A stretch of 64,000 nt of DNA from Echinococcus granulosus (lineage: Eukaryota > Platyhelminthes > Cestoda > Cyclophyllidea > Taeniidae). The position numbers and the translations under genes are program-made. Below the pieces are notes generated by a model. The model saw only the letters and a program-made list of their open reading frames with translations. It had not been told where the DNA came from and did not search any database. The stretch spans positions 2,834,714-2,898,713 of the forward strand of contig NW_020170381.1 of assembly GCF_000524195.1 (NCBI RefSeq), written 5' to 3'. The stretch's first letter is position 1, and every line of letters starts with the position of its first letter. Below are positions 50,801 to 63,797 of the stretch, piece after piece.

Positions 50801-53605
50801 GTACGCTTGGATTGACAAGGTTGTCTACTCCTTCAGCCAATCAAAACGATGAGGCGCATCCAACTGGTAGCTGGAGCTCTGGAGGCCATCAAAATTTTTC
50901 AAGGTCATTGGTTTTAATCACTGACACATGGTCAGAAATTGGATCGCGTTTTGAAGAAGTCGTATGGTGTTTGGCGCACTTTCAAAAGGTTTGCGTAGTG
51001 TTTGTCTTGAAAAAAGTTAAGCGTGATGCATGGGGCGAAACCACTAACCCCCATTGAGCTGAAAGCTGCGAGTGGAATAGGGCTTTTTGTCTTAGTTATC
51101 AAATAGACTAATAAAATTTACAGAATTGGGCTTAGAGCAATGCTGCCAGCATTTATGTATTGGTGAAAAAGCAGGTCTAGGGGATTTTGCTGAGTTGAAA
51201 GCAATAGAATGGGGTGACAATGGTAAATTAAGCTAAAATTAATCCAGATTGCCGTAGATTCTAGACAGTATCCTAAATCTACTACATGTGAGGGAGGTGG
51301 GTCTGGGAGTTAAGATGATCCCTGGTAGGATAGGCGTGAATTTAATCTGATTCATAGGACGCAATGACCACTCCCGACGGTCACACCCACCACCAAAGTG
51401 TCTTGTCGGAGCAGAGAGCTGTACGCTTTCATGCCATGCCAAATGGGCAAATTGGATTTACTCGGTCTAAGCAGTTTTCTTATACATTTTTATAGATTAG
51501 AGAAGGCGGAAAAGTGCCCTGGGTTTTTTTCACTCCAGGATGTATAATTTATTCTGTGAAAGCAAAAATCAGATGTTAGTAGTATTTTTGTGTACACTGT
51601 TTTTGTCACGACTGATTTAAGACAACTAACACCCGCGGTTTTGCTTTGACTATTTTCAACCTGCGCAAGTCTAAAGTGGAATTATTAAAGGGCTACGATG
51701 TGCAAAACAAATCGGTCATACTGCAACATGCGGTGAATTGCATGTCACAGTTACCGACAAGTAAACTTGCGGTGTCCTGGAGCCAAATGTCTGTGACTAT
51801 GTAGTGTTTTGATATTTTGCCATGTTTAACTACGCGGCTTTTTAGTCTCCACAGTTTGTACTTCCGATCTGCCAGCCACACATATAGCCTCTCACCTTTT
51901 CTGTGCGATCAAAATAAATCTTTCGCATTACCGGTACGGTTTAATTACGAGTTCAAGAAAGACTTGAGGCACTACACTGGTGGCAGCGGCAGGTGAGGCC
52001 GACCCTATAGGGCCAACTGTCTGTAGTGGGGTGAATATGCGAAAGATCCTAATGGAGTGTTGAATAATGACATCCGCCTATGTTAACTACCCCAATCTTG
52101 GGATCTTCAACAAATTTATTAACAAATACAGCGATACCAGAGTTGAACGACTTAAAAGTCCATAATTGAACCCTGTGTTATTTGTACTAAGATCTTGATT
52201 CCGTGATCAAACGATACCTCCTCCACATCTCTACTAGCTGAGTGGAATACAGATAGACGACTAGGAATACTGAAATAAGAACAAAGTGGTGACGAGGAAT
52301 GGATGGTGTAGCCACCTCAAATTTTGTAATTTCGTAAATTGCTCCGCTTTCAGGCTAATGATCCTACGACCAGTGATTAAGGTACGAATTATTCTCATTG
52401 CAGACCATCATCCACTCTTGAATGGTACGAAGCAATGGAATGTAGATGTCATGAAAACACGGAAATGCTAAAGTGAAGATGGAATTGAAGGTCTTACAGT
52501 CTATGTGAAATTTTTTTATGACCAGCGGTTCTAGCTAGTGGGTGGTACTTAAGGCAATGCCTAGGTTTTGGTGGTCGGCGTAGAAAAGTGACCAAGGGTA
52601 GCAGCGAGAATGGCGCTCAAACGAAGAGAAGGGCCATGTAGCGACTTAATATTTTTTTGCTCCATATTTTAAAATGCGAGCTATTCAGAGTGTGCATGTT
52701 GTTCTTCCGCCCTGCAGTGTGGCTCTTTGGTCACGCCCATAGACTTAAGGCTCCTCTATGTGCTTTAATGTTTGAACGTACGCGTACATTACCGACGCTC
52801 GACTCTCATTCATCAAATTCAGTGATTGAAATGACAAATGACATTCACGTAAATCCCAGACCGTGCTAGAAAAGTCGCCTCTACGCACACCTATTTCGGC
52901 ATACACAGCTGGTAGAGTAGAGCGCGGTCACGAATGTGCCCATGGTACCCCGTCTTCGTTAAGTTGAAATACCACTTTCTCGTCAGCTCCTCAGATGGCT
53001 AGCTCATGGACAGAACATTTCAAAGATGGTTGAGCCTACTATGATTGACACAATCAAATTCTAGATGATGGGGTGTAGTTAAAGTACCCAGGGATAGCGT
53101 CATTGAAACACCTCGTGCGGTCTTTTTAGGAATAAAATACACCCAAAATAACTGACTCCGCAAATAAGAGGTATTTACCAGAGGTGATTGCAAAATTTAT
53201 TTGTAACCCATGCATTATAAAACTTTCTCAATCGGATGGTCTAAAATCGGTTTAAAACACGGTATCATCGTTTATCGTTCGCTTTAGTAGCGCTTATTTT
53301 TCACGCTGTTAAACTACCTTATTTTTTTAAACTTTAAATGGAGGGCTTTTGCTGCAAAAACTATTAAGCTATGTTGCTTATGTTTAAGAGGTGATGCGAA
53401 ATTAATGAACGTATAAAATGTAGTTCATTGGATCTGCTCAATGAATAAAGCAGCAAATAAATAAATGTCCTTTAGAATTCATCCTAACTGCCTTATGAGT
53501 GTCAAAATAAGGATGTTTAGGCTTGAGAACTACCGATCTATCAAATGGGACGTAATATTAAGAAGTAGTTCCAGGTCAGAAGGTTGCTAAAGCCATGTCC
53601 ATTAG

Positions 53606-53833
53606 TCATCCGGTTTGATACCTACAGAAAAAAACTGTCTCCAATTTATTGAGGTGTCGTGGTCAACTTCAGGATTTAGATGGGAAAATACTACCATCAA
53701 GGAATGGAGAAAAGTGCCGTCAGACGAAGACGCGGAACCGCACTCAGAGGGGGTGATACAAGCGTTCGAATCTCTGGACGTAGCATACAGTGAGGATTAC
53801 CTGCTTCGTTTAATACAAAATGTATTAAAATAA
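53606..53833 (+). CDS. Doubtful orphan ORF or terminal exon
   Basis: A frame with protein-like composition. Its second half reads EWRKVPSDEDAEPHSEG and then FESLDVAYSEDYLLRLIQN, ending VLK. An acceptor-like CCTACAG ends at 53627, and an AATAAA (53829-53834) overlaps the stop codon. No Met begins it, so it would be a last exon or a fragment. I do not recognise the family and found no upstream partner exon. It may well be chance. Confidence 0.25.
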   Translation, partial: SSGLIPTEKNCLQFIEVSWSTSGFRWENTTIKEWRKVPSDEDAEPHSEGVIQAFESLDVAYSEDYLLRLIQNVLK

Positions 53834-55033
53834 AGACTAGTTAAGTTCTCATAAAAGGCATTTTTGAACTTCATTTACGTACTTTTTTATAAAATGTTGC
53901 CAGGATTGCTTCAACATCGGCACACGCTATACAGCTGATTGTCCCAGCTATAAGCATTTTCAATTATCCTAAATACAATCGCATTTATCAGAATAATATG
54001 AAGAGTACGATGTTTAAAGGTTGGATGGGACGATACAATATGTTCCAGTACATTAGAACATTAAACAATCTTAAAAATGCGACCAAGTTTAAGTTATTTT
54101 TACCATGAAATCCTATGCATCTATTATTGAATCGACAATGAGCTTATAGGTTCCGTTAATTTAGCGGCCATTCTAACGATGGAGTGACAGGCCGGATAGG
54201 TAAAATAACGAGCTCCATAGAGGATAAGTCACCAGCAATGGGAAGTCGCGGATTTGAACGACTTGCTTCCCGAGCATCACGCTACTGAATTGAAAGTATC
54301 GCCCAAGCTCAGTGCCTGCAGCAGCAGAAGCCGGAAGATGAGTACCAATATCTTGTGAGGTAGAGTGGTCACTTAATAATACATTTCAAGTAAAGTGCTC
54401 ATTTACAACCCAAAGCACAAGCTAATGGAAGATCTTGTACCATCTCAGAGGAATGGTATGATCTCAATAGAATTTCATTGGTTTAACACTCGTAACAACG
54501 TACAACTTCCTCTAAATCAGGAGAAAGGAATGCCTAATGCTGTAGGTGATTTCAAGTTAAACGGGGAACTTTTGAATGCTGCCTAGCATTGACTAATTAT
54601 GAACATTGTGAACTAAAAGTACGGGTAAGTAAGCCAGTTTCTTATTCTAACACAGTTCAAAAATTTAGGTTGCAATGCATTTATGTTGTGTGTGTGCATG
54701 TCACGCTTGTCATTCCTTTTAGTTCAGCGTGACTTGAGTCAAGGTCTAGGTGGGAATCGTTACATTTCCCATTTCCGTTTGTAAATAGCTGCACAGCGAC
54801 TATCAGCTGAGGTAGGATAATAAAAAACATGGATTCAATTTGAATTTGCAGTGGAATTATTGGTGCGAAAACGCTAGAAATAAGTAAAACTCTGGTGTAA
54901 TAAACGCTTTTCTTTAAACTAGGGCTCTTAAATAGTAGAGGGATCGAAGGCAAATGAGTGACACACCACCACGGGTCAGTCCAGAGGTCTAATCAATGTC
55001 CAATGCCTGCAATTTAACGTAGAAAAACATTAT

Positions 55034-55240
55034 GTAGCTACATGGGACTTCCCCAAAGACAAAAGAAAACATTACTATAGCAAAATATATATAATTGACG
55101 TACAGAGGGGATTGAGGCTACTAGCATGGCCTAGGGGCAAGCCCACCTGGCAAAGGTACAATGGTGGAGCACCTAATTGGCCCCATCACCAAAACCGAGA
55201 GCTAAACAACCACCCAACGTATTACCAGTATCAACTGTAT
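55034..55240 (-). repeat. Dispersed repeat, copy C (5'-truncated)
   Basis: Minus-strand copy of the family defined by the copies at 56615-57346 and 62950-63740. It shares the 3' end (gaagtc....gctac), the cggt/ttggt..ggcc..ggc block and ctctcggttt-like sequence, with many substitutions. Similarity fades beyond about 55240, so only about 200 bp of the 3' part is present. Confidence 0.65.
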
Positions 55241-56614
55241 TGTAGCGCCACTTAGTCTTGGACAGCTAGCTTACAAGGCCAAATGGACTTGCGGGGTCCC
55301 TCTGCCTGGGCTTTTGGGAAATGCAAAATATTTCACCCACATGTTCAGGTTGACAAGCTGTCATTTTCACTTGCAACGGTAAATGAACCCGCAGGCTTGA
55401 AGCAAAATAACTCGAAGGTCACGCTACTACTATATGTAAGTGATAAAAAACCAAAAAACTTCCCAAAGTAAGCTCAAGCTGAACGATTGGTGTACTTTTT
55501 CTCGGGTGCCCTGGTTCAGTGCATTATAAATCCAAATCGTTAATTGAGACCCACATTTCCACAAAACCCCGTCATTACTGAGCGCATTGGATTTCATTTG
55601 CAATATTTTTACGGTCTTATTATCCAATTTGCACTCATTGCAAATAAAACCGAGTGGCTTAGGAATCCCTATTTACAGCTAAGCCATTGTTTCTACGGTT
55701 TTTTATCCAAATCAAGCATTGAGGCCTAAGCAATCCCATGTAGGTCAAACACGGTCACTGCAAGTGAGCACATTGAGTACGGGGTGGGTGCAGATGAGAA
55801 AAACCTACAGCCACATCCAAATTTTTATGCGCAGCATAAAAGGAGGCACAAAAGTTGTAAAGGATCTACTTAGAGGCTAATTCGGTTGATCCAGTTACTT
55901 TGCAAAGACAGGGTTGTGTGCGTGAGGAGTGAGGAGGTGATAAGCTTCTTGCTGCGAAGATACCATTGTTTTGTGTCACTTTTCTTCCAACATTCTCAAT
56001 CATAAAAGGTGGGGTTACAGCCTGTCTCTCGTCGCCACAACACTCAAAACACTTTAGAGACGACTTAACTGATTCTGTCATCTTATCAAAGCCGCTTTGT
56101 TTAGGTCTCTTTGCTATGGCCATAAATCAAAACGTGGAGGCAGTTTAAAACTTTTGAGACAAAACAATCTACAAAAGGGTAAAAACACAGAACTACTTTA
56201 GTGAAACTGAATTGACTTAGGCAAGCCTGCTTATAGCAGCAGTAGAAACTGGTAGAATTAACCAAAAGGCCAACAGAAAATCTTTTAAGGTAGAACCTTT
56301 TGTTTTCGTTTTCAAGTTTTTGCTTTTTTTACAAATGATTAGTGAGAAGGACTTGTTTGCCCTTGTTCGCATTGCTAGTAAGGTGGTCGGTAAGCATGCT
56401 TATACACTTTACTGGTATGGAGTAGGGGCTCCGATTTGAGCTAATATTCTGTGGATGACTGGGAAATGTGTAGCGTTGTAATACTTTGGTTAGTTGCATT
56501 TCTTGATTCCGGTAAAAGCGCCACTTTGGTGTCAACAATACATATTGCGCCCGGGTGTAAGTCCCCTTTTGTCGCCAGGGGAGTCTTGGGGCCCTACTGA
56601 TGGATGGTAAACCT
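55241..56614. other. Intergenic, nothing recognised
   Basis: AT-rich sequence between two repeat copies with only short open frames. Confidence 0.55.
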
Positions 56615-57346
56615 CAGCGAGGTGGAAGAAGTACATATGCTGTGGATGGGAGAATCAGTGACGGCCCCTAATAGAAGGACTGAAAATGATGTCTGCCATC
56701 AGCAAATAGTCCAGTCCTGTGGTCTGCAGGAAAGCCATTAACAATTGAAGCGAAAGTTTATTACGAAGCCGTCTAGAGCTAGATAGAACCCAGATAGCCA
56801 CGACTGGGCAGCTCTGAAGTGCGAACAATGTGGCAAGGAGGAATAAATGCTAAGTCCTATCCCCGAGGAATTGTTAAAACTCATTCTTTGTTAGTTGGTT
56901 CTGCTTTTAGGCCACTGCTCCTGTTACTAGCTGTGAACACGCATGATGGCCATTACACTCCGGATCTAGTAGAATTGACAAGAGGAATCCGTGACGCTGC
57001 GATCAAGTATCTCCTCAGTTACTAAGCCATTTCATGACTGACTTGATTGGCTCATGGATGGTTCCTTACAACGTTGACTACGTTATGGTGGCTGATGCGG
57101 GAGGTTGACCAAGGGGAGCGGACATGACGTTCAAAAGAGGAGAAGGGCTTTGTGATACGTTAATTGCTTGTTTACTCTCTATTTCGTTAGGGAGGCCACC
57201 TCGGTGCTTCATCATTGCATTTACGCTGAGTGGTTTGGCCTCCGGACCAAGCCAGTAGTCCCAAAGCCCTTCTTTATGCCGACAATGCATATTCTGCTCT
57301 GGTATTATGCCTTCTTTCATATTTAGAGAAGTCTCAGGGCGCTACA
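56615..57346 (+). repeat. Dispersed repeat, copy A
   Basis: Plus-strand copy of about 730 bp. Blocks shared with copy B include gggagaatc.gtgacg, ctgcagga followed by attaacaat.gaagcga, gatagaaccca, gtagaattg, and tgatgactgac with ggctgatgcggga.gttgacca. No intact open frame spans it. The common 3' end with variable 5' ends suggests a retroposon, but no reverse transcriptase is visible. Confidence 0.7.
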
Positions 57347-60300
57347 TAGTTTTCTGTATACTAACAATCAAATGGATTAGTATTTGAAAGATTGCAGATT
57401 ATATCGGATGCTACACTAAATGAACTTGTGAAACAGTATAGGAGTAACGTGACAAGAGTGGCACTAACAGGTACATTCGTTACTGATTGAACGTTCATCT
57501 GTGAGTGTCACACCAATGAAAGAGACAAAAACTATGAATACGTTTGGACAAAAAACATCCCGTTTGAAATACGTAGCAAAGCCGTAGTTTTGTATTAAAG
57601 TAAAAATAGATAATTTGTTCCCAGGTTTTGATATCTTTAACTCACTGAATGGTAGGATTTAAGAAGGGAGAAATAAAAACGACACCAAATGCAGACACTT
57701 TGAGCAAAATGCTAAAACACAATCACCCAGCGCTTGTTACGACGGTACCCTGAAAATAAATATTTTTCCTGCTCATTCATTGCGTGCTGTCTTTTCTAGT
57801 GGCATTCGGTGCCGCCGCATTTATGGCCTGTTTTTATACGTGCTTTCACAAAAAAACTCACTGAATTTTGAATATCCACTTTTACCATCGTTATAATCAA
57901 CGCTCCAGTGCTATAAAAGGCTATCCATTTTAATTTTAAGAAGCTCACCCTGTCTTTTTATTGCTTCGACACATGCGGAGATGCGGATAATTCGCCAGTC
58001 AACAAAACTGGGGTTTTAACAAGCAAAAATCCTCTTAATACTAATAAGGTCGTTCTTTTATGTAGCAACAAGCTGGACCATTCATTGGTCTGTAATTTCA
58101 CTTGGCCTTGCATCACGAGTTAAATTTCAACTGAAGAGGATAACCCGTGGTCCTCTCCCTACCAGAGCCCTGCCTTCCAAAAAACTGGTAATTCCTAAAT
58201 GGAAGCTTTTTTCATTTCTAGATAGGCCTTTTTGAAATATGAAGCGGAAATGTGAATTACAAAAGTTTACCAATTGTGACGGTTTTTCAGATAATTTGAT
58301 GATCGGAAAAAAGCTTGCGGAACGCCTTCAACGCCTTTGACTGGAAACGAAAGTTTCACCATTGGATGAATTTGTTCGTTGTAAGTTGGAAATAATACAC
58401 GGAAACTTAAGGCATATCTTTTTATGCGCAAAGAATGGTTTTTTTAAATCGCGTCTTATTTGGCAAAAAACAAGAAGCAATTGGTTTTGTAATAAAAGTT
58501 AAGTATACCTCTTCATTATCTTTGAGCTCAAATATGTCGTATCAATTAGGTGCCCAGATTTTCAGCAATTAATACCCCAATTGTTAATAATTTTCGAGTT
58601 CTAACAAGGACCCACTGACATTTGGCAGTGACAAAAGATATTAAAATCAAGTTGTGCATCTTATCACTTTGGGGAAGCAACTGTTGTCGCCCGGGGCGCA
58701 AGTTGCGAAGTGTCCCAACGTCCAATTTATCATTTTTAAAAACTTTCATAGTAACAGGATGATGAATAGTAAGCAAATTTTTTTAATAAAGGGCATCCAT
58801 CCCCGCCGCAGCACCTCTTAATGCTGCCAGTGTTTAAGGTTCACAACTTTCGAAAAATGAAGTTCCACCAGGAACTTCGCGCCTCTTTCCTAGGCTTTGC
58901 CGAACAATGAACCCTATCGTGCCACGCATTTTTCAAGAGAATACCAGGTAAGTGATTATGTTATTTATGGTCAAGAAAATTTTTGTAAGGAGTACTTTGT
59001 GGTTCCCCGGGAGCTGACGTATGCCGGGTATTGACTGCATTGCTGTCAACGACAATTTGACATCGGACGTAATTAAAATAGATCTCAAGGATAATTTCCA
59101 ACCTCAATTAATTGAAGCTGGCGAATTCTAGTCCAGAATGGAGACTATACCTTCTAACAATTCAATATAATGCTAAAATAAAAGTATTTGTTATTTAAAC
59201 TTTCCACTTTTTCGTCCGTAGAAAGTCAACGAAATGGAGGATCCCTCAGGTCCTTACCGATTCGAGCTTGAAATCACCCAGCATATAGTTTGAATACACT
59301 CAGTTGAATACAGGCCATAATTTACTCGATGAGTTTTATTTTTATGACCTCTGACTTCTAGCTTTCTTAATTCGAACATGTGAATGACAAGAAACAAGAA
59401 ACAATCTACCGTGCATTAGCACCAATGCATTACAGGTTTGGGGTTTTGAAGCTGCGAAACAGTTTGTTTAAGGTTAAAATTAGACGTTTGAGGGGCTTTT
59501 GCACACCTCATTGTGGGTGCACAAACAGAAAGTGGTAACCATCTCTTGAGCATTTGTATCTCGTAAAGCAGTCGACAAAATAAAAATCCACTTTGTCTAG
59601 GTAGAACAAGTGGAGCAAAAACAAAAGTGGAAAAAGACGGTCCATAGCTTAGTACAACAATAAATTTTAGTAAGTTTTTAAGAAAGAACTAAAGCTTATA
59701 TGATTAAACTAGTGGGCAAAAGCACTTTTACTACAGCTTACAGGAATAACCTTTTAAAGATTGACTGTGAATTACCACCTAAGAAAGTATTAGATATTGC
59801 AGTCTTATCCATTGAGTTTTCTAGTAAAACAAGTAATATTCGTTGGCATGAGATATAATTTTTTTAATTTTTCAATGAAATTCCCTTTTTCTCCCACACA
59901 TATAAGCTCGACCAAGGGAAGGCCCATTTGCTTAAGCAAACACTCTCGGTAAACGCATCTGTTCCATTTACCATTTTCCCACCTGATGCATTATTTTCTT
60001 GTTATTCCAGTGAAGTCAATTCCTCCGAAATGCAAATGTTTTTCTCACCTCTTTTCCCATCCTCAGGCCTTTAGCACAAACAGTCAAAATCCTCAATCTC
60101 TTTTTTCTAACTCACTTCACATTTTTACAGTAGAAGGAACTTTCCTTTGAATTAAGGTTCCAACTCATTTTAAAATGCACGAGAATCCAAAATACTAATG
60201 AGAGCATGTAGGAAGGTTATAATAACCACCTATGTATACTGGTGTTGAATGTTGATATTTATTTACTTATTTGTTTCCGACTTTATGATAAGTTTGGATG

Positions 60301-62949
60301 TTCTCCTTGCCTCCGACACATAAAAAAACGCGCCATGGCAAACTTTCAAAGCATACATTCACTGAACTACAGGGGGTTATACAGTAATAGCATAGAAAAG
60401 TAAACCTGACCTGTAAGCATGAAATAAGTAGATTTAACAACAATAGAACCTTTACTCTGCAGTCATTTCAACTTGGTTGAAGATGCATTCTCTGTGCAGA
60501 TTGCGAATCTGCTCCATTTGTATGTGTCAAAAGGGAGCAGCATACAGTCTTCACGCCTATTCCTGCCGTGCCATCTCGAGTAAGCTTGAGACCATTGTAG
60601 CTATGTAACCATTACATCACATCGTGTTAGGCATCTTCCAATGCATCACTATAGGAGAACTCTGAGCAGCCAGTTTTGTTTTCAAGATGAAGACAAATTA
60701 CGCCTGGAAATTTGCTTGGACATTAGTCATGCAGCAGTCTCGGCTTTTGGCCTGCTTTTATTCCAACGAAAGACAAATATTCATTGTGGCATAGACATTT
60801 TGGTCAATCATTTAATTAAAAATGACATATTTACCAATTAGGCCTGACCCTTGCAAGCACAAGAATTACTTTATTTGCTCGAGCCTTTCGTAGCTCTTTT
60901 AATAGATTTTTACGCCGTTGAGATAACGTAGTTTGAAGGGATGGAAATAGCCTCCAGCCTAAAATCACCTTAATTGCCCTTTATGCAGACTTCACTACTT
61001 GCAGTGAAGATAGTGGTCAACATGCATTGGATGTCGTCAAAATTAAAAGTTCAATTCACGTACTCTTCGCACAATTAGGACGATTTTGTGGGGAGATAAC
61101 TGGCACTTTGTAGCCCACAGAGAGTGGTGAAACTGTAGTAAAGACTTACAGCAATAAATGTATCAATATAACCTCAGTGGTATCGCATAAAATAACATAT
61201 CCGAATGAAATAGCACAGAAAAGGATGGCATAGTAAAGCGAGAGCAATCCAAATGCCAATAATGATGCTATTGAACACATAAACCAGAGTAGGAACGACT
61301 CACCTTTGCATTGCCGTTGCCCTCATTACAAACGAGGAAAGAGATGCTTAACTTCAAATTACAACTTACAGGTCCCTATTTCAAGGCTGCAGTGTTTGCG
61401 ATCTACCAGTTAAAACGCAAATGCAACATCTTGCACCCCAAAGAGGGGTCTCTGCATTCATATAGTCAACACCCGAAAGTGTGGTTCAGCTCACCCTGCA
61501 GTGACCAGTTCATAATGTCCCTTAATTGTTGGCAACCAGCTGCCTATCCATTGCTGGTCGCAGCTCTCGCTCTAGACTGAGGTGGCCTCGTGATGGGAAT
61601 TCGCTTAGCATAAAGCAGAAACTTATTTTGTTGTTGAGGTCCTTCTGCGCATTCGACTGAGTCAGCGCGGGTCTACACTACACCGTCTGCAGGGTAAAAA
61701 AAGGGGAGAGTAAAAATTACCTCGTCACCCATGTTTTTGTCAATGCACTGAGTGAAAAAGTCTTTTCCTTACTTGGAAGGTACATTCGCAGGCCTGATGC
61801 GATAGAAGTTACAAATCATCTAAGTAAATTATTTTCCTCAACACGAAGGTACCTTTTTTAACTTCGGAATTGCCTAAAATGCGGTGATCAATTTAATTAG
61901 AAAATTCGAAAGATTTTTTGAAATTGCGCAGGAAAAAGTTTACTTTAGCAGAGGCTCTAAATTGGGCCAACGTTCCGTGAGCCACAAGTGGTGTGACTGA
62001 TTAATCATGAAACTTGAAAAATAAATTTCTTGCTTTTATTTCGGACACAATTTAACTGCATCTCAATGTGATGGGACATTCATATCATGCATCACCAAGA
62101 AAATATATATAGAAATCCATAACACTCAGCTCTATTTCAAGCAGTTTTAAAGCTTTAATTTGTATTTCCCCAAATATGCGTTGATGTAGAGTTCCAACCG
62201 AGGTAAGCACATTCCTGTCTTGGTAAGTTTACAGTCATCGAAACACCTCTTGTGTTTGCGATAGTCAAAACAATGCGCCCCACCTCCCATTAAAAGAAAA
62301 TTGACTTCGCGTAGGAAAACAAATGCGACCAGGCATGACATTCCTTTTTCAGGAAACTCACAAACAAAATGGGATAATGAAAACTTGTGGTAACATCAAA
62401 ACTACTGGCACGGGATACTTACAGCGCCGCATGTTCTTTCCCTGGAACTTTGGTTTCATCAATGTGACAATAGAATACAGATAGGCTTTGATGACGCCAA
62501 TTATTTGTAAAAGAGATTTACTGTGCCACTGGTGGTGCCATGAAGGGTTTGAGCGTTCCTACTAGGTTAAGTTCCCAATTGTAGTTCATTATGTCGGAGA
62601 GGAGGGTTTTTTTTTTCAACAATACAATAATGCATTTAAGACTAAAGCCCTTTTTGATTAAATGCTTTATTTTCTGAGTAAAATTGTTTCGGTTTGCACG
62701 GTTTTATTATTTGCTAGAATTCCAGGTGATTTAGCTTACCGGCAGTCTCCACATAGTCCTATCACGCAAACGAATTCTGGAAAACCCTCCAGTTTTATAT
62801 ACGGAAAAAGGTAATTGCGTTCACAAAAAATGTGGCGTCGGCCTTTTTTTACTTATCCACACCCTTCGTATCGCTTTTGTGTAACGTACTAGGAATAATG
62901 ATTAAAGCTACAATTAACCGGAAAACGTATTGCCAAGGTTCGCAGTGGT
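57347..62949. other. Intergenic, nothing recognised
   Basis: 5.6 kb of AT-rich DNA with no open frame above about 90 codons, no RNA gene and no clear repeat seen by eye. Confidence 0.55.
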
Positions 62950-63740
62950 AGTCGTAGGGACTCAAGACTACCCTAGAGACGAGAGAAGGCAAAAAACTAC
63001 GGCAGAATACGCATTGACGACATACAGAATGGCTTGGGGGCTACTGAAATGGCCCGGAGGTCAAGTCGTCCAATGGCGAGGCCAATAAATAGCCCGTTAC
63101 CACAACCGAGAATTAAACAAACTATCAAGTATTACATAACTCCTCTCCTCTTTTGAGTGTCTCCGCCACTCCCTTTGGTCAAACTCCCGCATCAGCTATC
63201 ACAACGTGGTCAGTGCTGTAAGGAAACACCTACAAGCCAACCGCGTCAGTCATCAAATTTCCATGTAATTGAGAGAATGTCTGACTGCATTGTCACTGAT
63301 CCCATTGACAATTCTACTGTATCTGGAGTTTTATCCTGTTAGGAAGCTGTACTGGTGAAAGGGGAAATGTGGTGGCCAACACGTGGCCTAAATGTAGAGT
63401 CGAATAACAAAGAACGGGATTATACGCAGCTCCATGGAAGTAGGGTTTGTATTTTAGAGCCGTCCAGCTACATCTGTCTACCTGGGTTCTATCCAGTTAG
63501 TTGAAAAGTGGAGGAAGCGTTGCTTTTTCACCTAACTGACCGCTTCATAGAGGTACAGTAGACAGCCCTATAAGGGAACTTCTTTAAAGGGATCACTGCT
63601 AGTGTCGCTTCGATTGTTAATATCATTCCTGCAGAACACGGAAATGAGGTAGGTGCCGAAAGTTGACATCATGACTAGCCCTTCTGTTGGGGAACGTCAC
63701 CGATTCTCCCTTCGCAGCACATACGCTGCTTTCACAGCAG
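62950..63740 (-). repeat. Dispersed repeat, copy B
   Basis: Minus-strand counterpart of copy A over most of its length, interrupted by small indels. It shares all blocks listed for copy A in the same order when read on the minus strand. Confidence 0.7.
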
Positions 63741-63797
63741 CAGAAATCAGGATAGATGGTCTTTAAGCTTGGATTCGCTTTTGGCTTCCACAAAGGT

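Larger units (their letters stand above)
44160..55033. other. Gene-poor region upstream of KIF26
   Basis: About 11 kb without a recognisable gene. It must contain the KIF26 promoter and any 5' UTR exons. A GC-richer patch at about 45480-45910 with many CpG may be promoter-associated. Open frames are short and mostly unlike protein. Two exceptions deserve a note: 53606-53833 (+), and a possible retroelement scrap near 52800-52870 (+). Confidence 0.5.

Noticed and set aside
54240..54300. tRNA-like B-box (reverse of gttcaaatcc)
   Set aside because: No cloverleaf, acceptor stem or A-box could be assembled around it.
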